Source: Streptomyces sporangiiformans (GTDB lineage Bacteria; Actinomycetota; Actinomycetes; Streptomycetales; Streptomycetaceae). Taken from it: a stretch of 36,965 bases of DNA. Shown piece after piece: positions 7,014 through 14,824 of the stretch (within the stretch, counting starts at the first letter, position 1; each line of letters begins with the position of its first letter). Made by a program: the position numbers and the translations under genes. The notes below the pieces were generated by a model, which worked only from the letters and a program-made list of their open reading frames with translations, did not search any database and was not told the origin of the DNA. The DNA lies in NCBI RefSeq assembly GCF_005768555.2, contig NZ_VCHX02000096.1:1-36965 (forward strand), given 5' to 3'.

Positions 7014-8093
7014 TCAAGGCGTGTCATGGCGGGTGCTCAGCAAGCGGGCCACGACCTCCCCCATGGCGACGGCCATGGCCCGCTCCACGTTGACCCAGTC
7101 GTCTCTGGCGTGCTCGAGCAGGTAGTCGCGACGCTCCGGCACTCGTTCCGCGCGCCAATGGGTGACCAGCGCGCGAAGTGTGAGGCGTGCCAGCGCGGCA
7201 ACAGGCAGGAGCGGGAGTTCGGTGTCCTTGATCGGCCGGGCCCGCTCGTATCCCGCGACGAAGCTGCATGCCTCACGCCAGGGATCTCGCGGTGTCCGGC
7301 CGAGAAGGTTCGCGAGAGACACAGCAGGATCGAAGATCAAAGCACTGCGCATGCTGTCACCGAAGTCGATTACTCCTGTGACGAAGCTGTCTGTCCGCCG
7401 ATCCACCAGGACGTTGTAGGGGCTGTAGTCACCATGGATCACTTGGGTCTCGAGCTCACCCAGCCTCGGAACAATGGCCTCGTGGAAAAGGCGGAACACC
7501 TCTTGTGCCAGCCGACGGTGCGCGGCGCTGGGCGTGTACTCGATGAGCTCCCGCAGCTGGTCGAAGTGTCGAAGGTCCCACACAAGGCGCCGCTCGTCCG
7601 CTGGATGCCTGAATGACCGCAGAGCCAGATCCACTCGCCCGAGCATCTGCCCGGCCTTGGCAAGCTGGTGGGGATCAGGGTTCGTCCGCGCCAGGACGGC
7701 ACCTTCGACGAAGTCGAAGACGCGCAGGACTCGAACCCCGCCGTCTTTCGTCTCGATCGGTACGTTGTCGCTGCCTTCGGTGGTCTCCATGACCCGCTGG
7801 ACGGGGAGATGAGGAGCTGCGGTTTCGAGGTGGCGCATCACAGCCGTCTGCAGAGCTACGACAGCTACCGCCTCGTCGGGCGGGGAAACCTTGACGAGAT
7901 GGTTGGCCGTGCCGGTCCGCAGCCGGAACGTGTCGTCCTTCTCGGTTGCCAGCCGCTCGAGACGTCCGGTCAGCTGGTAGTGCCGGGCGAGGAGGGCCTC
8001 CACCACGTTCGTCTCGATGGGCTCGTGGGACGATGCCAGGCCGCTCTCCTGGAACAACTGCTGGGCGATACGTGCGGGGGGCGAGGTGTTCAC
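7014..8093 (-). CDS. APH-fold small-molecule kinase, hydroxylysine kinase-like
   Basis: 359 residues of the aminoglycoside/choline phosphotransferase fold. The catalytic loop is IHGDYSPYNVLVD (His220, Asp222, Asn227) and the metal-binding Asp243 lies in VIDFGD. It starts 27 bases after the stop of the class III PLP enzyme, so the two are co-transcribed. Kinases of this fold paired with such PLP enzymes phosphorylate amino alcohols (hydroxylysine or ethanolamine) before a phospho-lyase removes phosphate and ammonia. That function is inferred from the pairing. An aminoglycoside resistance role is less likely because of the context. ATG 8093 is the first start in frame. Confidence 0.87.
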   Translation of the reverse strand: MNTSPPARIAQQLFQESGLASSHEPIETNVVEALLARHYQLTGRLERLATEKDDTFRLRTGTANHLVKVSPPDEAVAVVALQTAVMRHLETAAPHLPVQRVMETTEGSDNVPIETKDGGVRVLRVFDFVEGAVLARTNPDPHQLAKAGQMLGRVDLALRSFRHPADERRLVWDLRHFDQLRELIEYTPSAAHRRLAQEVFRLFHEAIVPRLGELETQVIHGDYSPYNVLVDRRTDSFVTGVIDFGDSMRSALIFDPAVSLANLLGRTPRDPWREACSFVAGYERARPIKDTELPLLPVAALARLTLRALVTHWRAERVPERRDYLLEHARDDWVNVERAMAVAMGEVVARLLSTRHDTP

Positions 8094-8120
8094 CGTTCGG
8101 TCCCTTCGGCTTTCGGCCTG

Positions 8121-9470
8121 CTACAGGCGCATCTCGGCGATCTCCGCGAAGGTCTCGAGGAATCGCGTCACGTCGGCCGAGTCGAAGGCCAGCGGCGGTC
8201 GGATCTTGAGCACGTTGACTGCTTCCCCGGTGCCGCTGATGAGGATTCGACGCTCGCGCATGTCGTTGATGACGTGGTCAGCGCGGACACGATCGGGCTC
8301 CAGCGACTCCCGGTCCTTCACGAGTTCGACACCCACGTACAGACCACTGCCGCGGACCTGCGCGACGTAGGGAGACTCGCGAGTGATCTCCTCAAGGCCG
8401 GCTCGAAGCGCCCTGCCGTTGTCGAGAACTCGCTGCTGCACGTTCTCCGCTTCGAAGACGTCCAGAACCGCGGCACCGGCGGCAACCGCGATCGAACTGC
8501 CGGCAAAGGTGTTGAAGTAACGGACATTCTGCCCGAACTCGTCGCACACCTCGGGCCTGAACACCACGCCGGACATCGGCATGCCGTTGCCCATGGGCTT
8601 GCCCATCGTGACGATGTCCGGAAGCACCCCATGGCGACTGAACCCCCACATCGACTCTCCGAGCCGGGCGAATCCCGACTGCACCTCGTCGGCGATGTAC
8701 ACGCCGCCCGCGGCGTGCACCTCCTCGACCATGTCACGCAGGTAACCGACGGGATCGGTGAAGATGCCGTCGCTTGAGTGCGCGCAGTCGGTGATCAGCG
8801 CCGCAAGCCTGTAGCCGTGGCGCTCGAGGTCGTTGATCGCGCCGCGCACCTGGCTTCGCATGTAGTCGGGAAGCGATGAACCCGGCGGGACGAGTCGCGG
8901 ATCAGGAGCATCGATGACCCGCACATTCGGCCCGAGCGGTGACCCCGCGCCGAGCGTAGGCGAGAAGCTCGCGACCTCGCGAGTGAGACCGTGGTAAGCC
9001 CAGCGAGTCACTATGATTCCCTCGCCGCCCGTGTGGAAGCGAGCCACGCGCATGGCCAGGTCGTTCGCCTCCGACCCGCTGCACGCGAAGCTGACCTTCG
9101 AGAGCGCTTCGGGCATGGTCGCGAGAAGGCGCTCGGCGTAGTCGACGAGTGATTCCTGCACATAGCGCGTGTTGGTGTTGACCGCCGCCATCTGGCGGGA
9201 CACGGCCTCGACAACGTGTGGGTGTGCGTGACCGACGCACGGCACATTGTTGTAGGCGTCAAGGTAGTCGTTGCCATCCGGGTCGAACAAGTGAGCGCCT
9301 CGGCCGGAGACGAACTCGACCGGCTCCCGGTAGTTCAGCGCGTAACCAGGGCCCAGCACGTTGTTTCGCCGCTTGACGGTGGACTGCAATCGCTCTGGCA
9401 GTTCACCGAGCGCTGCGGGGTCGAACCTGTTGGGGTAGTTGACCAGTGCTCGACTCAGCATGGAAGCCAT
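8121..9470 (-). CDS. Class III PLP aminotransferase fold, likely amino-alcohol-phosphate phospho-lyase
   Basis: 449 residues. PLP lysine is Lys291 in TMGKPMGNG, and the cofactor Asp261 lies in IADEVQSGF. Several stretches match the mammalian AGXT2L1/AGXT2L2 phospho-lyases better than ordinary transaminases: NTNTRYVQESLVDYAERL, RYFNTFAGSS, and a C-terminal ILISGTGEAVNVLKIRPPL. Those enzymes convert O-phosphoethanolamine or 5-phosphohydroxylysine to an aldehyde, ammonia and phosphate. ATG 9470 has AAGGAGGGG about 9 bases upstream; the frame stays open far upstream but without homology. First gene of the kinase/HAD/ROK cluster. A simple omega-transaminase role remains possible. Confidence 0.85.
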   Translation of the reverse strand: MASMLSRALVNYPNRFDPAALGELPERLQSTVKRRNNVLGPGYALNYREPVEFVSGRGAHLFDPDGNDYLDAYNNVPCVGHAHPHVVEAVSRQMAAVNTNTRYVQESLVDYAERLLATMPEALSKVSFACSGSEANDLAMRVARFHTGGEGIIVTRWAYHGLTREVASFSPTLGAGSPLGPNVRVIDAPDPRLVPPGSSLPDYMRSQVRGAINDLERHGYRLAALITDCAHSSDGIFTDPVGYLRDMVEEVHAAGGVYIADEVQSGFARLGESMWGFSRHGVLPDIVTMGKPMGNGMPMSGVVFRPEVCDEFGQNVRYFNTFAGSSIAVAAGAAVLDVFEAENVQQRVLDNGRALRAGLEEITRESPYVAQVRGSGLYVGVELVKDRESLEPDRVRADHVINDMRERRILISGTGEAVNVLKIRPPLAFDSADVTRFLETFAEIAEMRL

Positions 9471-9522
9471 CAGCAGGTCCCCTCCTTCGTGGCTTGCAGC
9501 TCGTCGCGGCTGCTTCAGCGGC

Positions 9523-9550
9523 AGCATAGCAGCTTTTGTTTCAGTTCCAA
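9523..9550 (-). promoter_or_regulatory. Promoter of the phospho-lyase cluster
   Basis: On the minus strand, -35 TTGGAA (9550-9545) and -10 TATGCT (9528-9523) have a 16-bp spacer. The -35 box is inside the palindrome 9538-9558, so a bound protein would block polymerase. Confidence 0.5.
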
Positions 9551-9558
9551 CCTGAAAC
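9538..9558. promoter_or_regulatory. Palindromic operator GTTTCAG-N7-CTGAAAC
   Basis: Perfect 7-bp arms in a locally AT-rich island that covers the -35 box of the phospho-lyase cluster. AT-rich palindromes with TTTC/GAAA arms are typical of ROK repressors, so the clustered ROK protein is the first candidate (inference). Confidence 0.55.
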
Positions 9559-9599
9559 TTATTCCTGGCACACGGTGCGGCACCCTGTGACGGCGGAAA

Positions 9600-9930
9600 G
9601 TGCCGGATGCGCGTGACCAGGAGAACCGGACTGGCTCCGTTGCGTAGTGCGGGCGTACCCGAAGGTGAGCTGTCGGATGGCCTCTTCGTACAGCGCCAGG
9701 GTCCGGCGTTGGTCGGTGACCTCCTGCCGGAGTCGGCTGAGGTTCGCCTCCCTCCTGCCTGGGAGGGTCCGTGCGTGTCGGGGGCGGCGACGGGGATGCC
9801 GGGCAGAAGGCGCGTGTCGATGAGGCTGGCGTAGTGGCGGGGAAGGGTGGCAAGCCGGATGCCGAAGCGGCGCCCGATCGCGGTGACGGTTGGCCGCCGT
9901 CCGCTGGCGATCGCCTCCGGAAGGACGATG
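9600..9930 (-). pseudogene. Relic of a recombinase-accessory gene (DUF6262-like)
   Basis: Two frames on the minus strand join into one protein-like text. First comes a helix-turn-helix-like part (TVTAIGRRFGIRLATLPRHY, about 9903-9840), then a coiled coil (LRQEVTDQRRTLALYEEAIR, about 9740-9680). This order is typical of small proteins encoded beside tyrosine recombinases of actinobacterial elements. A frameshift lies near 9760. No start is evident. Confidence 0.4.
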
Positions 9931-10002
9931 CGCGGGCACCCCCCACCACTCTTGCTGACCGTCAGCAGGCCGAAGGCAACACTGCTGGAGTTGACACAGA
10001 AT

Positions 10003-10447
10003 CCAATTGAAATAGACCGATTGTTCGAGCATCTTGGATGATTTTGAAGGCGAAGTAGTCGTCCAGCGGCACCTCGTTCGGGTTGTCGAGGTTGATGTGC
10101 CGGCCGGTCGCGTGCTCGATCTCCTTCACGGCGTGGGCCATGGCGGACTGCATGCGCACGCCCAGCACATCCAATTTGATCAAGCCCAGATCTTCGACTC
10201 CCTCCTTTGCCATGTGCACCATCGGGTAGTTGCCGCCGGGGGTGGGCTGGACCGGCAGCCAGTCCAGCAGGCTCGCGTTGGTGAGTATGACGCCGCACGG
10301 ATGCATGGCCATGCTGCGCACCTAGCGCGCCCAAGCCCTCGGCGAGCTCGAACAACGGCCCGTACCGGCCCGCCTCGGCGGCCAGTTTCTTCAGCTCGGG
10401 CAGCTCGGCGAGCACGGGCCGAGGTCCACGACGGCGTCACTGATCAG
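10003..10447 (-). pseudogene. dnaE: Internal fragment of DNA polymerase III alpha subunit
   Basis: Minus-strand frames carry unmistakable DnaE text: VLAELPELKKLAAEAGRYGP, MHPCGVILTNASLLDWLPVQ, DLGLIKLDVLGVRMQSA and RTIGLFQLDS. About 145 residues remain of a protein of over 1,000. The frame breaks near 10320 and again near 10428 (one C missing). The left end fuses abruptly to unrelated sequence near 10003. It is non-functional. It could come from a chromosomal dnaE duplicate or a large plasmid or phage copy. Confidence 0.85.
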
Positions 10448-10527
10448 GCCTCGATGACAGCGCACTGGCAAACTCCCGCGTCCTTGTCGGGTGTATTGAC
10501 TCTCCCGCCGATGACGTCATAGATGAA

Positions 10528-10701
10528 CTAGCTCATCAGCCTGACGTGGTGATGCGCTGAGTATCCGCCGAGCACCATGCGCGTCAGGTCGTGTCCGTCT
10601 CCTGTGTGCCGGGCGATCTCAGCCGAGAGTTCGAGGCGTCGCATCACTTCGTCAAGCGTCCGTAGGTCGCGGGCGCGGGCGTGCCCTTGCGCGTGCATCA
10701 T
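10528..10701 (-). CDS. Hypothetical protein, possibly a truncated C-terminus
   Basis: The minus-strand frame ends in ARARDLRTLDEVMRRLELSA and GGYSAHHHVRLMS. It looks protein-like, with an Arg/Leu-rich amphipathic helix. The frame stays open to 10854, but the upstream residues do not look coding. No family is recognised. It may be the end of a gene whose front was lost together with the neighbouring relics. Position 10441-10527 holds nothing else that I can support. Confidence 0.3.
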   Translation of the reverse strand: MMHAQGHARARDLRTLDEVMRRLELSAEIARHTGDGHDLTRMVLGGYSAHHHVRLMS

Positions 10702-10889
10702 CCACACCAAACTTCTATCGACCACCCAGAGGCTTGATTTCCGTTCTGTGGTCGCCTCGGACAGTCCCTCCTGACATGCCCTCTCCCTGCTGGGCAGCCT
10801 CACCGCCGCCGTGACGCCCTGACCCGGAGAACAACGGGAGGGGGCCGGCGCCACCTCGTCACAGAAATCACCGAAGAACGACAGAACAA

Positions 10890-10918
10890 TTGACGTGTCC
10901 GCAGCACAACCCTACCTT
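10890..10918 (+). promoter_or_regulatory. Promoter of the arabinofuranosidase gene
   Basis: -35 TTGACG (10890-10895) and -10 TACCTT (10913-10918) with an ideal 17-bp spacer, 71 bases upstream of the start codon. Looks like a housekeeping-sigma promoter. Confidence 0.6.
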
Positions 10919-10989
10919 CTGATCGATTCACCGAACTTCGTTCGAAATCTCGGCCACTCCCAGACTCCCGCACGCCCATTGGAGACCAG

Positions 10990-12390
10990 ATGAGCGCAAG
11001 ACCCCACTCCAACCCTCAGCCGTCCCGCCGGCTCTTCCTCGGCATGGCCGCTGCCACTCCCCTGGCCATGACCGGCGTGATGAGCCTCGGCGCGGGCACC
11101 GCCCACGCCGCCGACTCGGCCTATGTGATGTGCTACTTCACCGAGTCGACCAGCCTGGGCGCGGGCACCGACTACGGTCTCCACCTCGCGGTCAGCCCCG
11201 ACGCGCTGAACTGGACGCCGCTGAACCAGAACAACCCGGTCGCCACCCCCACCGCGGGCGCGCTCGGTCTGCGAGACCCCTTCCTCATGCGCAAGCAGGA
11301 CGGCACCTTCGTCGTCCTCGCCACCGACCTCAAGGGCACCGACTGGAGCTACAACAGCCAGTACATCCACGTCTGGGACTCCGCCGACCTGCGTACCTTC
11401 ACCGGCTACCGCCGCCTCAAGCTGCACGACATGACCACCCACAGCTGGGCCCCCGAGGCGTTCTGGGACGCCGGGCGGGGACAGTACGCGGTCATCTACT
11501 CATCCGTGAACTCCAGCGGCCACAACGTGATCATGGTGAACTACACCAGCGACTTCGTCACGGCCTCCGCACCGCAGGTCTTCTTCGACCCCGGCTACGA
11601 CGTCATCGACGGCAACATGGCCGTCGGCGTCAACGGCGTCAACTACCTCTACTTCAAAAAGAACCAGACCCTCGTCGGCGCACGCTCCACCTCGCTCAAC
11701 CCCAGGAGCTTCACCGAGTTCAGCACGGGCGTCTCACACGGCGGCACCGAGGCCCCCACCGTGTTCAAGTCGCTGACCTCGAACACCTGGTACCTGTGGG
11801 GAGACACCTACACGCCGAACGGCGTCTTCTACGCCTGGCAGACCCCCGACCTCGCGTCCGGCACCTGGACCGCCCTCGACCAGAAGACCTACACCCAGCC
11901 GGTCAACTCCAAGCACTGCGGCATCGCGACCATCACCAGCACCGAGTACAACAACCTGCTCGCCAAGTGGGGCGCACCGGCCTGGAACCGGCTCAAGTCC
12001 TACAACTATCCGGCTCGTTACGTCCGTCACGCGGGCTTCGTCGGCCGCATCGACACCTACCCGTTCGACCTGTACACCGACTCCGAGTGGAAGCTCGTGC
12101 CCGGTCTCGCCGACAGCTCCGCCGTGTCGTTCCAGTCGGTCAACTACCCCACCCGCTACCTGCGGCACTACAACTACGAGCTGCGACTCGACGTCAATGA
12201 CGGCACGTCGACGTTCGCGGCGGACGCGACCTTCCACCGCACGGCCGGCCTCGCGGATTCCAGCTGGGCTTCCTTCCGCTCGTACAACAACCCGACCCGC
12301 TACATCCGGCACTCCAACTACGTCCTGCGCATCGACCCGATCTCGACGGCCTCCGACCGGCAGGACGCGACCTTCCGCGTCGGCTACTGA
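10990..12390 (+). CDS. Tat-exported GH43 arabinanase/arabinofuranosidase-like enzyme with CBM42 (AbfB)
   Basis: 466 residues. The twin-arginine signal SRRLFLG (12-18) is followed by a hydrophobic stretch and an AHA-A cleavage site near 40. Residues about 45-325 form a GH43-like five-bladed propeller. Likely catalytic acids are Asp96 in LRDPF and Glu156 in SWAPEAFWD, the usual GH43 landmarks. Residues about 335-466 form an AbfB (CBM42) module of three imperfect repeats (SYNYPARYVRH, SVNYPTRYLRH, SYNNPTRYIRH) that binds arabinofuranose side chains. The protein probably releases arabinose from plant arabinan or arabinoxylan outside the cell. ATG 10990 has GGAG 5 bases upstream. It is a single-gene unit with its own promoter and terminator. 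Confidence 0.93.
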   Translation: MSARPHSNPQPSRRLFLGMAAATPLAMTGVMSLGAGTAHAADSAYVMCYFTESTSLGAGTDYGLHLAVSPDALNWTPLNQNNPVATPTAGALGLRDPFLMRKQDGTFVVLATDLKGTDWSYNSQYIHVWDSADLRTFTGYRRLKLHDMTTHSWAPEAFWDAGRGQYAVIYSSVNSSGHNVIMVNYTSDFVTASAPQVFFDPGYDVIDGNMAVGVNGVNYLYFKKNQTLVGARSTSLNPRSFTEFSTGVSHGGTEAPTVFKSLTSNTWYLWGDTYTPNGVFYAWQTPDLASGTWTALDQKTYTQPVNSKHCGIATITSTEYNNLLAKWGAPAWNRLKSYNYPARYVRHAGFVGRIDTYPFDLYTDSEWKLVPGLADSSAVSFQSVNYPTRYLRHYNYELRLDVNDGTSTFAADATFHRTAGLADSSWASFRSYNNPTRYIRHSNYVLRIDPISTASDRQDATFRVGY

Positions 12391-12400
12391 CCGACCGGCC

Positions 12401-12428
12401 CGGCCCCGGCCCTCGCGGGCCGGGGCCG
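12401..12428. terminator. Terminator of the arabinofuranosidase gene
   Basis: Perfect 12-bp stem CGGCCCCGGCCC/GGGCCGGGGCCG with a TCGC loop, 10 bases after the stop codon. Confidence 0.85.
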
Positions 12429-12529
12429 AGCCGGGGTGGTGCGGTTGGTGCACACGCTGGGCGTCCTCGCGGTGCGAGTGCGGTTCGTCGTCGGTGGCCT
12501 GGTACGCACGGGTGCGCATCCGGTCGCGC

Positions 12530-13162
12530 ACCTCACCAACCGCTACTCGGTGCCGGTTCGCTTGATCGGCCGAACGGTGCGGGTCATGCTGCACGCGTCC
12601 GAGCTGGATGTCCACGACGGTCAGAAGGAAGTCACCCGGCACGAGCGGCTCATCGCCAAGGGCCAGGCCCGCCTCGTGCTGGACCACTACCTGGAGGCTC
12701 TGGTCAAAAAGCCCGGCGCCTCCCGGGCGCGCGACCGCGTTGGAACAGGCGAAGTCCGCGGGCAAGTTCACCCCGGTTCATGACGCCTGGTGGGCCGCAG
12801 CCTGCAAGGCCCACGGGGATAGGGACGCCATCCGGGCTCTGATGGAGGTCCTGCTGCTGGGCCGCCACCTCACCCACGAGCACCCGGTCGCCGGACTCGC
12901 CACCGCCCTGCGGGCCGGCGCGTTGACCGCGGACGCGTTCGCGCTGGAGGCACGAAAGGCAGCCGAGGCCGACGACGTCGACGAGCCGCCCGCCCCCGCC
13001 CCGTCATACCGGGCGACGGTGACGTTCCTGACCCAGCGGCGGCTAGCCGACCTGCCGCCCGACACCCGGCCGCCGCCCTCGGTGGCGGCCTCGGTGGCGG
13101 CCTACGACCAGCTGCTGAAAGCCCGGCAGCCGGCCGACCGCCCCGCCATCCAGGGAGAGTGA
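12530..13162 (+). pseudogene. istA: IS21 family IstA transposase, C-terminal relic
   Basis: Starts abruptly with NRYSVPVRLIGRTVRVMLHA, the C-terminal beta-rich part of IstA. It continues through RHERLIAKGQARLVLDHYLE, then changes frame near 12725 to KFTPVHDAWWAAACKAHGD and ends at TGA 13160-13162. The helix-turn-helix and DDE core are missing. It is directly followed by the istB relic, as in complete IS21 elements. Confidence 0.85.
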
Positions 13163-13166
13163 CGCC

Positions 13167-13870
13167 GTGACGTTCCAACGCCACCGCGGGCTGACCGAAC
13201 AGGGACGCCGACGCTGCCGTCCACCAGGTATGCCGCATGCTGCGGCTGCCGACCATCCGGGCCCAGTTCCCCGACCTGGCCGAAGCCGCCGCCAGGGACC
13301 AGATGTCGTATCGCGGGTTCCTCGCCGAACTGCTGATGGCCGAGTGCGACGATCGGGCCCGCCGACGCTCCGAACGGCGGATCAAGGCTGCCGCCTTCCC
13401 CAGGGAGAAGTCCCTGCGGGGCTTTGATTTCGAGGCTAACCCGCACATCGATCCGGCCGTCATCCACACGCTGGCCACCTGCGACTGGGGCAAAAAAAGG
13501 GACTGCCTCTCTGCCTGATCGGCGACTCGGGCACCGGCAAGTCGCACCTGCTGATCGCGCTGGGCACCGAGGCCGCCATTGCGGGCTACCGGGTCCGCTA
13601 CACACTCGCCACCAAGCTGGTCGAGGCCGCGGACGAGAAGGAGCTGACCAAGACCACCGCCCGCTACGGCCGGGGTGGACCTCCTCGCGATCGACGAGCT
13701 CGGATACATGGAACTGGACCGCCGCGGGGCGGAGTTGCTGTTCCAGGTTCTGACCGAGCGGGAGGAGAAGCACAGCGTCGCCATCGCCTCGAACGAATCG
13801 TCTTGGGAAAGCGCACATGCTCCGGCGACCCGCGCGAGGTGCTGCCGAACTGCGACAGGTTCGACGAGGC
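13167..13870 (+). pseudogene. istB: IS21 family IstB ATPase, relic with several frameshifts
   Basis: GTG 13167 follows AGGGAGAG and the istA stop by 4 bases. Pieces in changing frames read: IstB N-terminus (LRLPTIRAQFPDLAEAAARD), Walker A (LIGDSGTGKSHLLIALG), and Walker B region (VDLLAIDELGYMELDRRGAE). Breaks lie near 13205, at the A7 run near 13495, and at a G run near 13675. After ASNESS (about 13800) the family C-terminus is lost. A short unrelated frame ending DPREVLPNCDRFDEA (stop 13873-13875) follows. Confidence 0.85.
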
Positions 13871-13889
13871 ATAGCGGGAGCTGCCGTAG

Positions 13890-14330
13890 TCAGAGGTCCT
13901 GTAGCCATCCGCCCAGGGCCCGCGTCAGATCCTCGTGAAGCTCCGGATCGTCCGTCGCACCAGCAAGGCGATAGGCAGTCGGCCCGACGCGCCAACCCGA
14001 ATCGTGATCGAAAGGCGGTCGCTGTCCCGCTGCGTTATGCGCGAGTTTGGCCACCAGTTCCGCGAGTGCAAAGTACAGAGCGTGTTCCTCAGTCAGCGGG
14101 TCTTCTCTGCTCAGGCTCCGTCGCCGGATTCGGTCGAAGACTTCGCGACCCCGCGGCCACTGGTCTTCACGTTCTGCCAGGATCAGGGCCTCGTCGATCT
14201 CTGGTGACCGCCCCATCTTCCGGGCCGCAGCACCAAGAACGCTTCCTGCCCAAAGGACGGGTTCCTGCTGTTGCTGGAACAAGTTCCGCCCCCAGATATA
14301 GAGACGCTCATTCGTCGGCAGGTCAGCCAC
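13890..14330 (-). CDS. Hypothetical protein, partner of the DUF6228 gene
   Basis: 146-residue acidic, mostly helical soluble protein with no signal peptide or membrane segment. It starts at GTG 14330 and overlaps the upstream DUF6228 gene by 8 bases, so the two are translationally coupled. Family not recognised. Charged helices (EIDEALILAEREDQ, ELHEDLTRALGGWL) resemble small immunity-type or accessory proteins, but this is only an impression. Confidence 0.7.
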   Translation of the reverse strand: MADLPTNERLYIWGRNLFQQQQEPVLWAGSVLGAAARKMGRSPEIDEALILAEREDQWPRGREVFDRIRRRSLSREDPLTEEHALYFALAELVAKLAHNAAGQRPPFDHDSGWRVGPTAYRLAGATDDPELHEDLTRALGGWLQDL

Positions 14331-14787
14331 GATCGCTCCAATTCTCGTGGAGGAAGTGGCGGAGATCGGCGGCGAGGGCGGACATCTGCTCGCCGGCTTC
14401 CAGCCATGTGGTGACAGAACCCTCCCAGCCGCCGACGGCAGTCGGCCAGGGCCGAAGCGTCCAGGTCAACCCAACATGCCCGCCCGCCCGGAAGACCGCT
14501 TTGAGGGTGAGGTCGTGATCGTTGTTCTGCCAGACGCGCTCTCCGTCCCAACCTCGAAAGTCCCGGGCCAGCTCCTCCAGGAAGGGCACCAGGTCCGCGT
14601 CCCAGATCCATGCGACTACTTCATCGACACGGGCATTCAGCCCGGGCGCGCATGCCTCAATGGCGTAGTGCACGCGGTCTTCGTCCGGACGGAAACGGTC
14701 ACAGAATCTCACCCTGACCGCGGGGTTGTCCTGGGAGTGGACGACCACCTCGGACAACTCGTTGAGGCCAGCGTCGTGAGTGCTCAT
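14323..14787 (-). CDS. DUF6228 family protein
   Basis: 154 residues matching the streptomycete DUF6228 family: VRFCDRFRPDEDRVHYAIEA, VDEVVAWIWD, FLEELARDFRGWDGER and HVGLTWTLRPW. These are small beta-rich soluble proteins of unknown role, often scattered near toxin or accessory loci; an immunity role has been suggested only by context. ATG 14787 has no ribosome site, but a -10-like TACTGT lies 7 bases upstream, fitting a leaderless mRNA. Followed by the overlapping hypothetical gene. Confidence 0.8.
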   Translation of the reverse strand: MSTHDAGLNELSEVVVHSQDNPAVRVRFCDRFRPDEDRVHYAIEACAPGLNARVDEVVAWIWDADLVPFLEELARDFRGWDGERVWQNNDHDLTLKAVFRAGGHVGLTWTLRPWPTAVGGWEGSVTTWLEAGEQMSALAADLRHFLHENWSDRG

Positions 14788-14794
14788 CCGCTGA

Positions 14795-14824
14795 ACAGTA
14801 GGTCAGCCGGTCACCCGCCGTCAC
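14795..14824 (-). promoter_or_regulatory. Possible leaderless promoter of the DUF6228 pair
   Basis: Minus strand: -35 GTGACG (14824-14819), 18-bp spacer, -10 TACTGT (14800-14795). The predicted start coincides with ATG 14787. Confidence 0.4.

Noticed and set aside
7014..8093. Aminoglycoside resistance kinase
   Set aside because: The fold fits, but tight linkage to a phospho-lyase-like PLP enzyme and a ROK regulator favours a catabolic kinase.
10511..10520. Palindrome ATGACGTCAT as an operator
   Set aside because: Perfect but only 10 bp, with no promoter elements around it and no second copy; too little to call.
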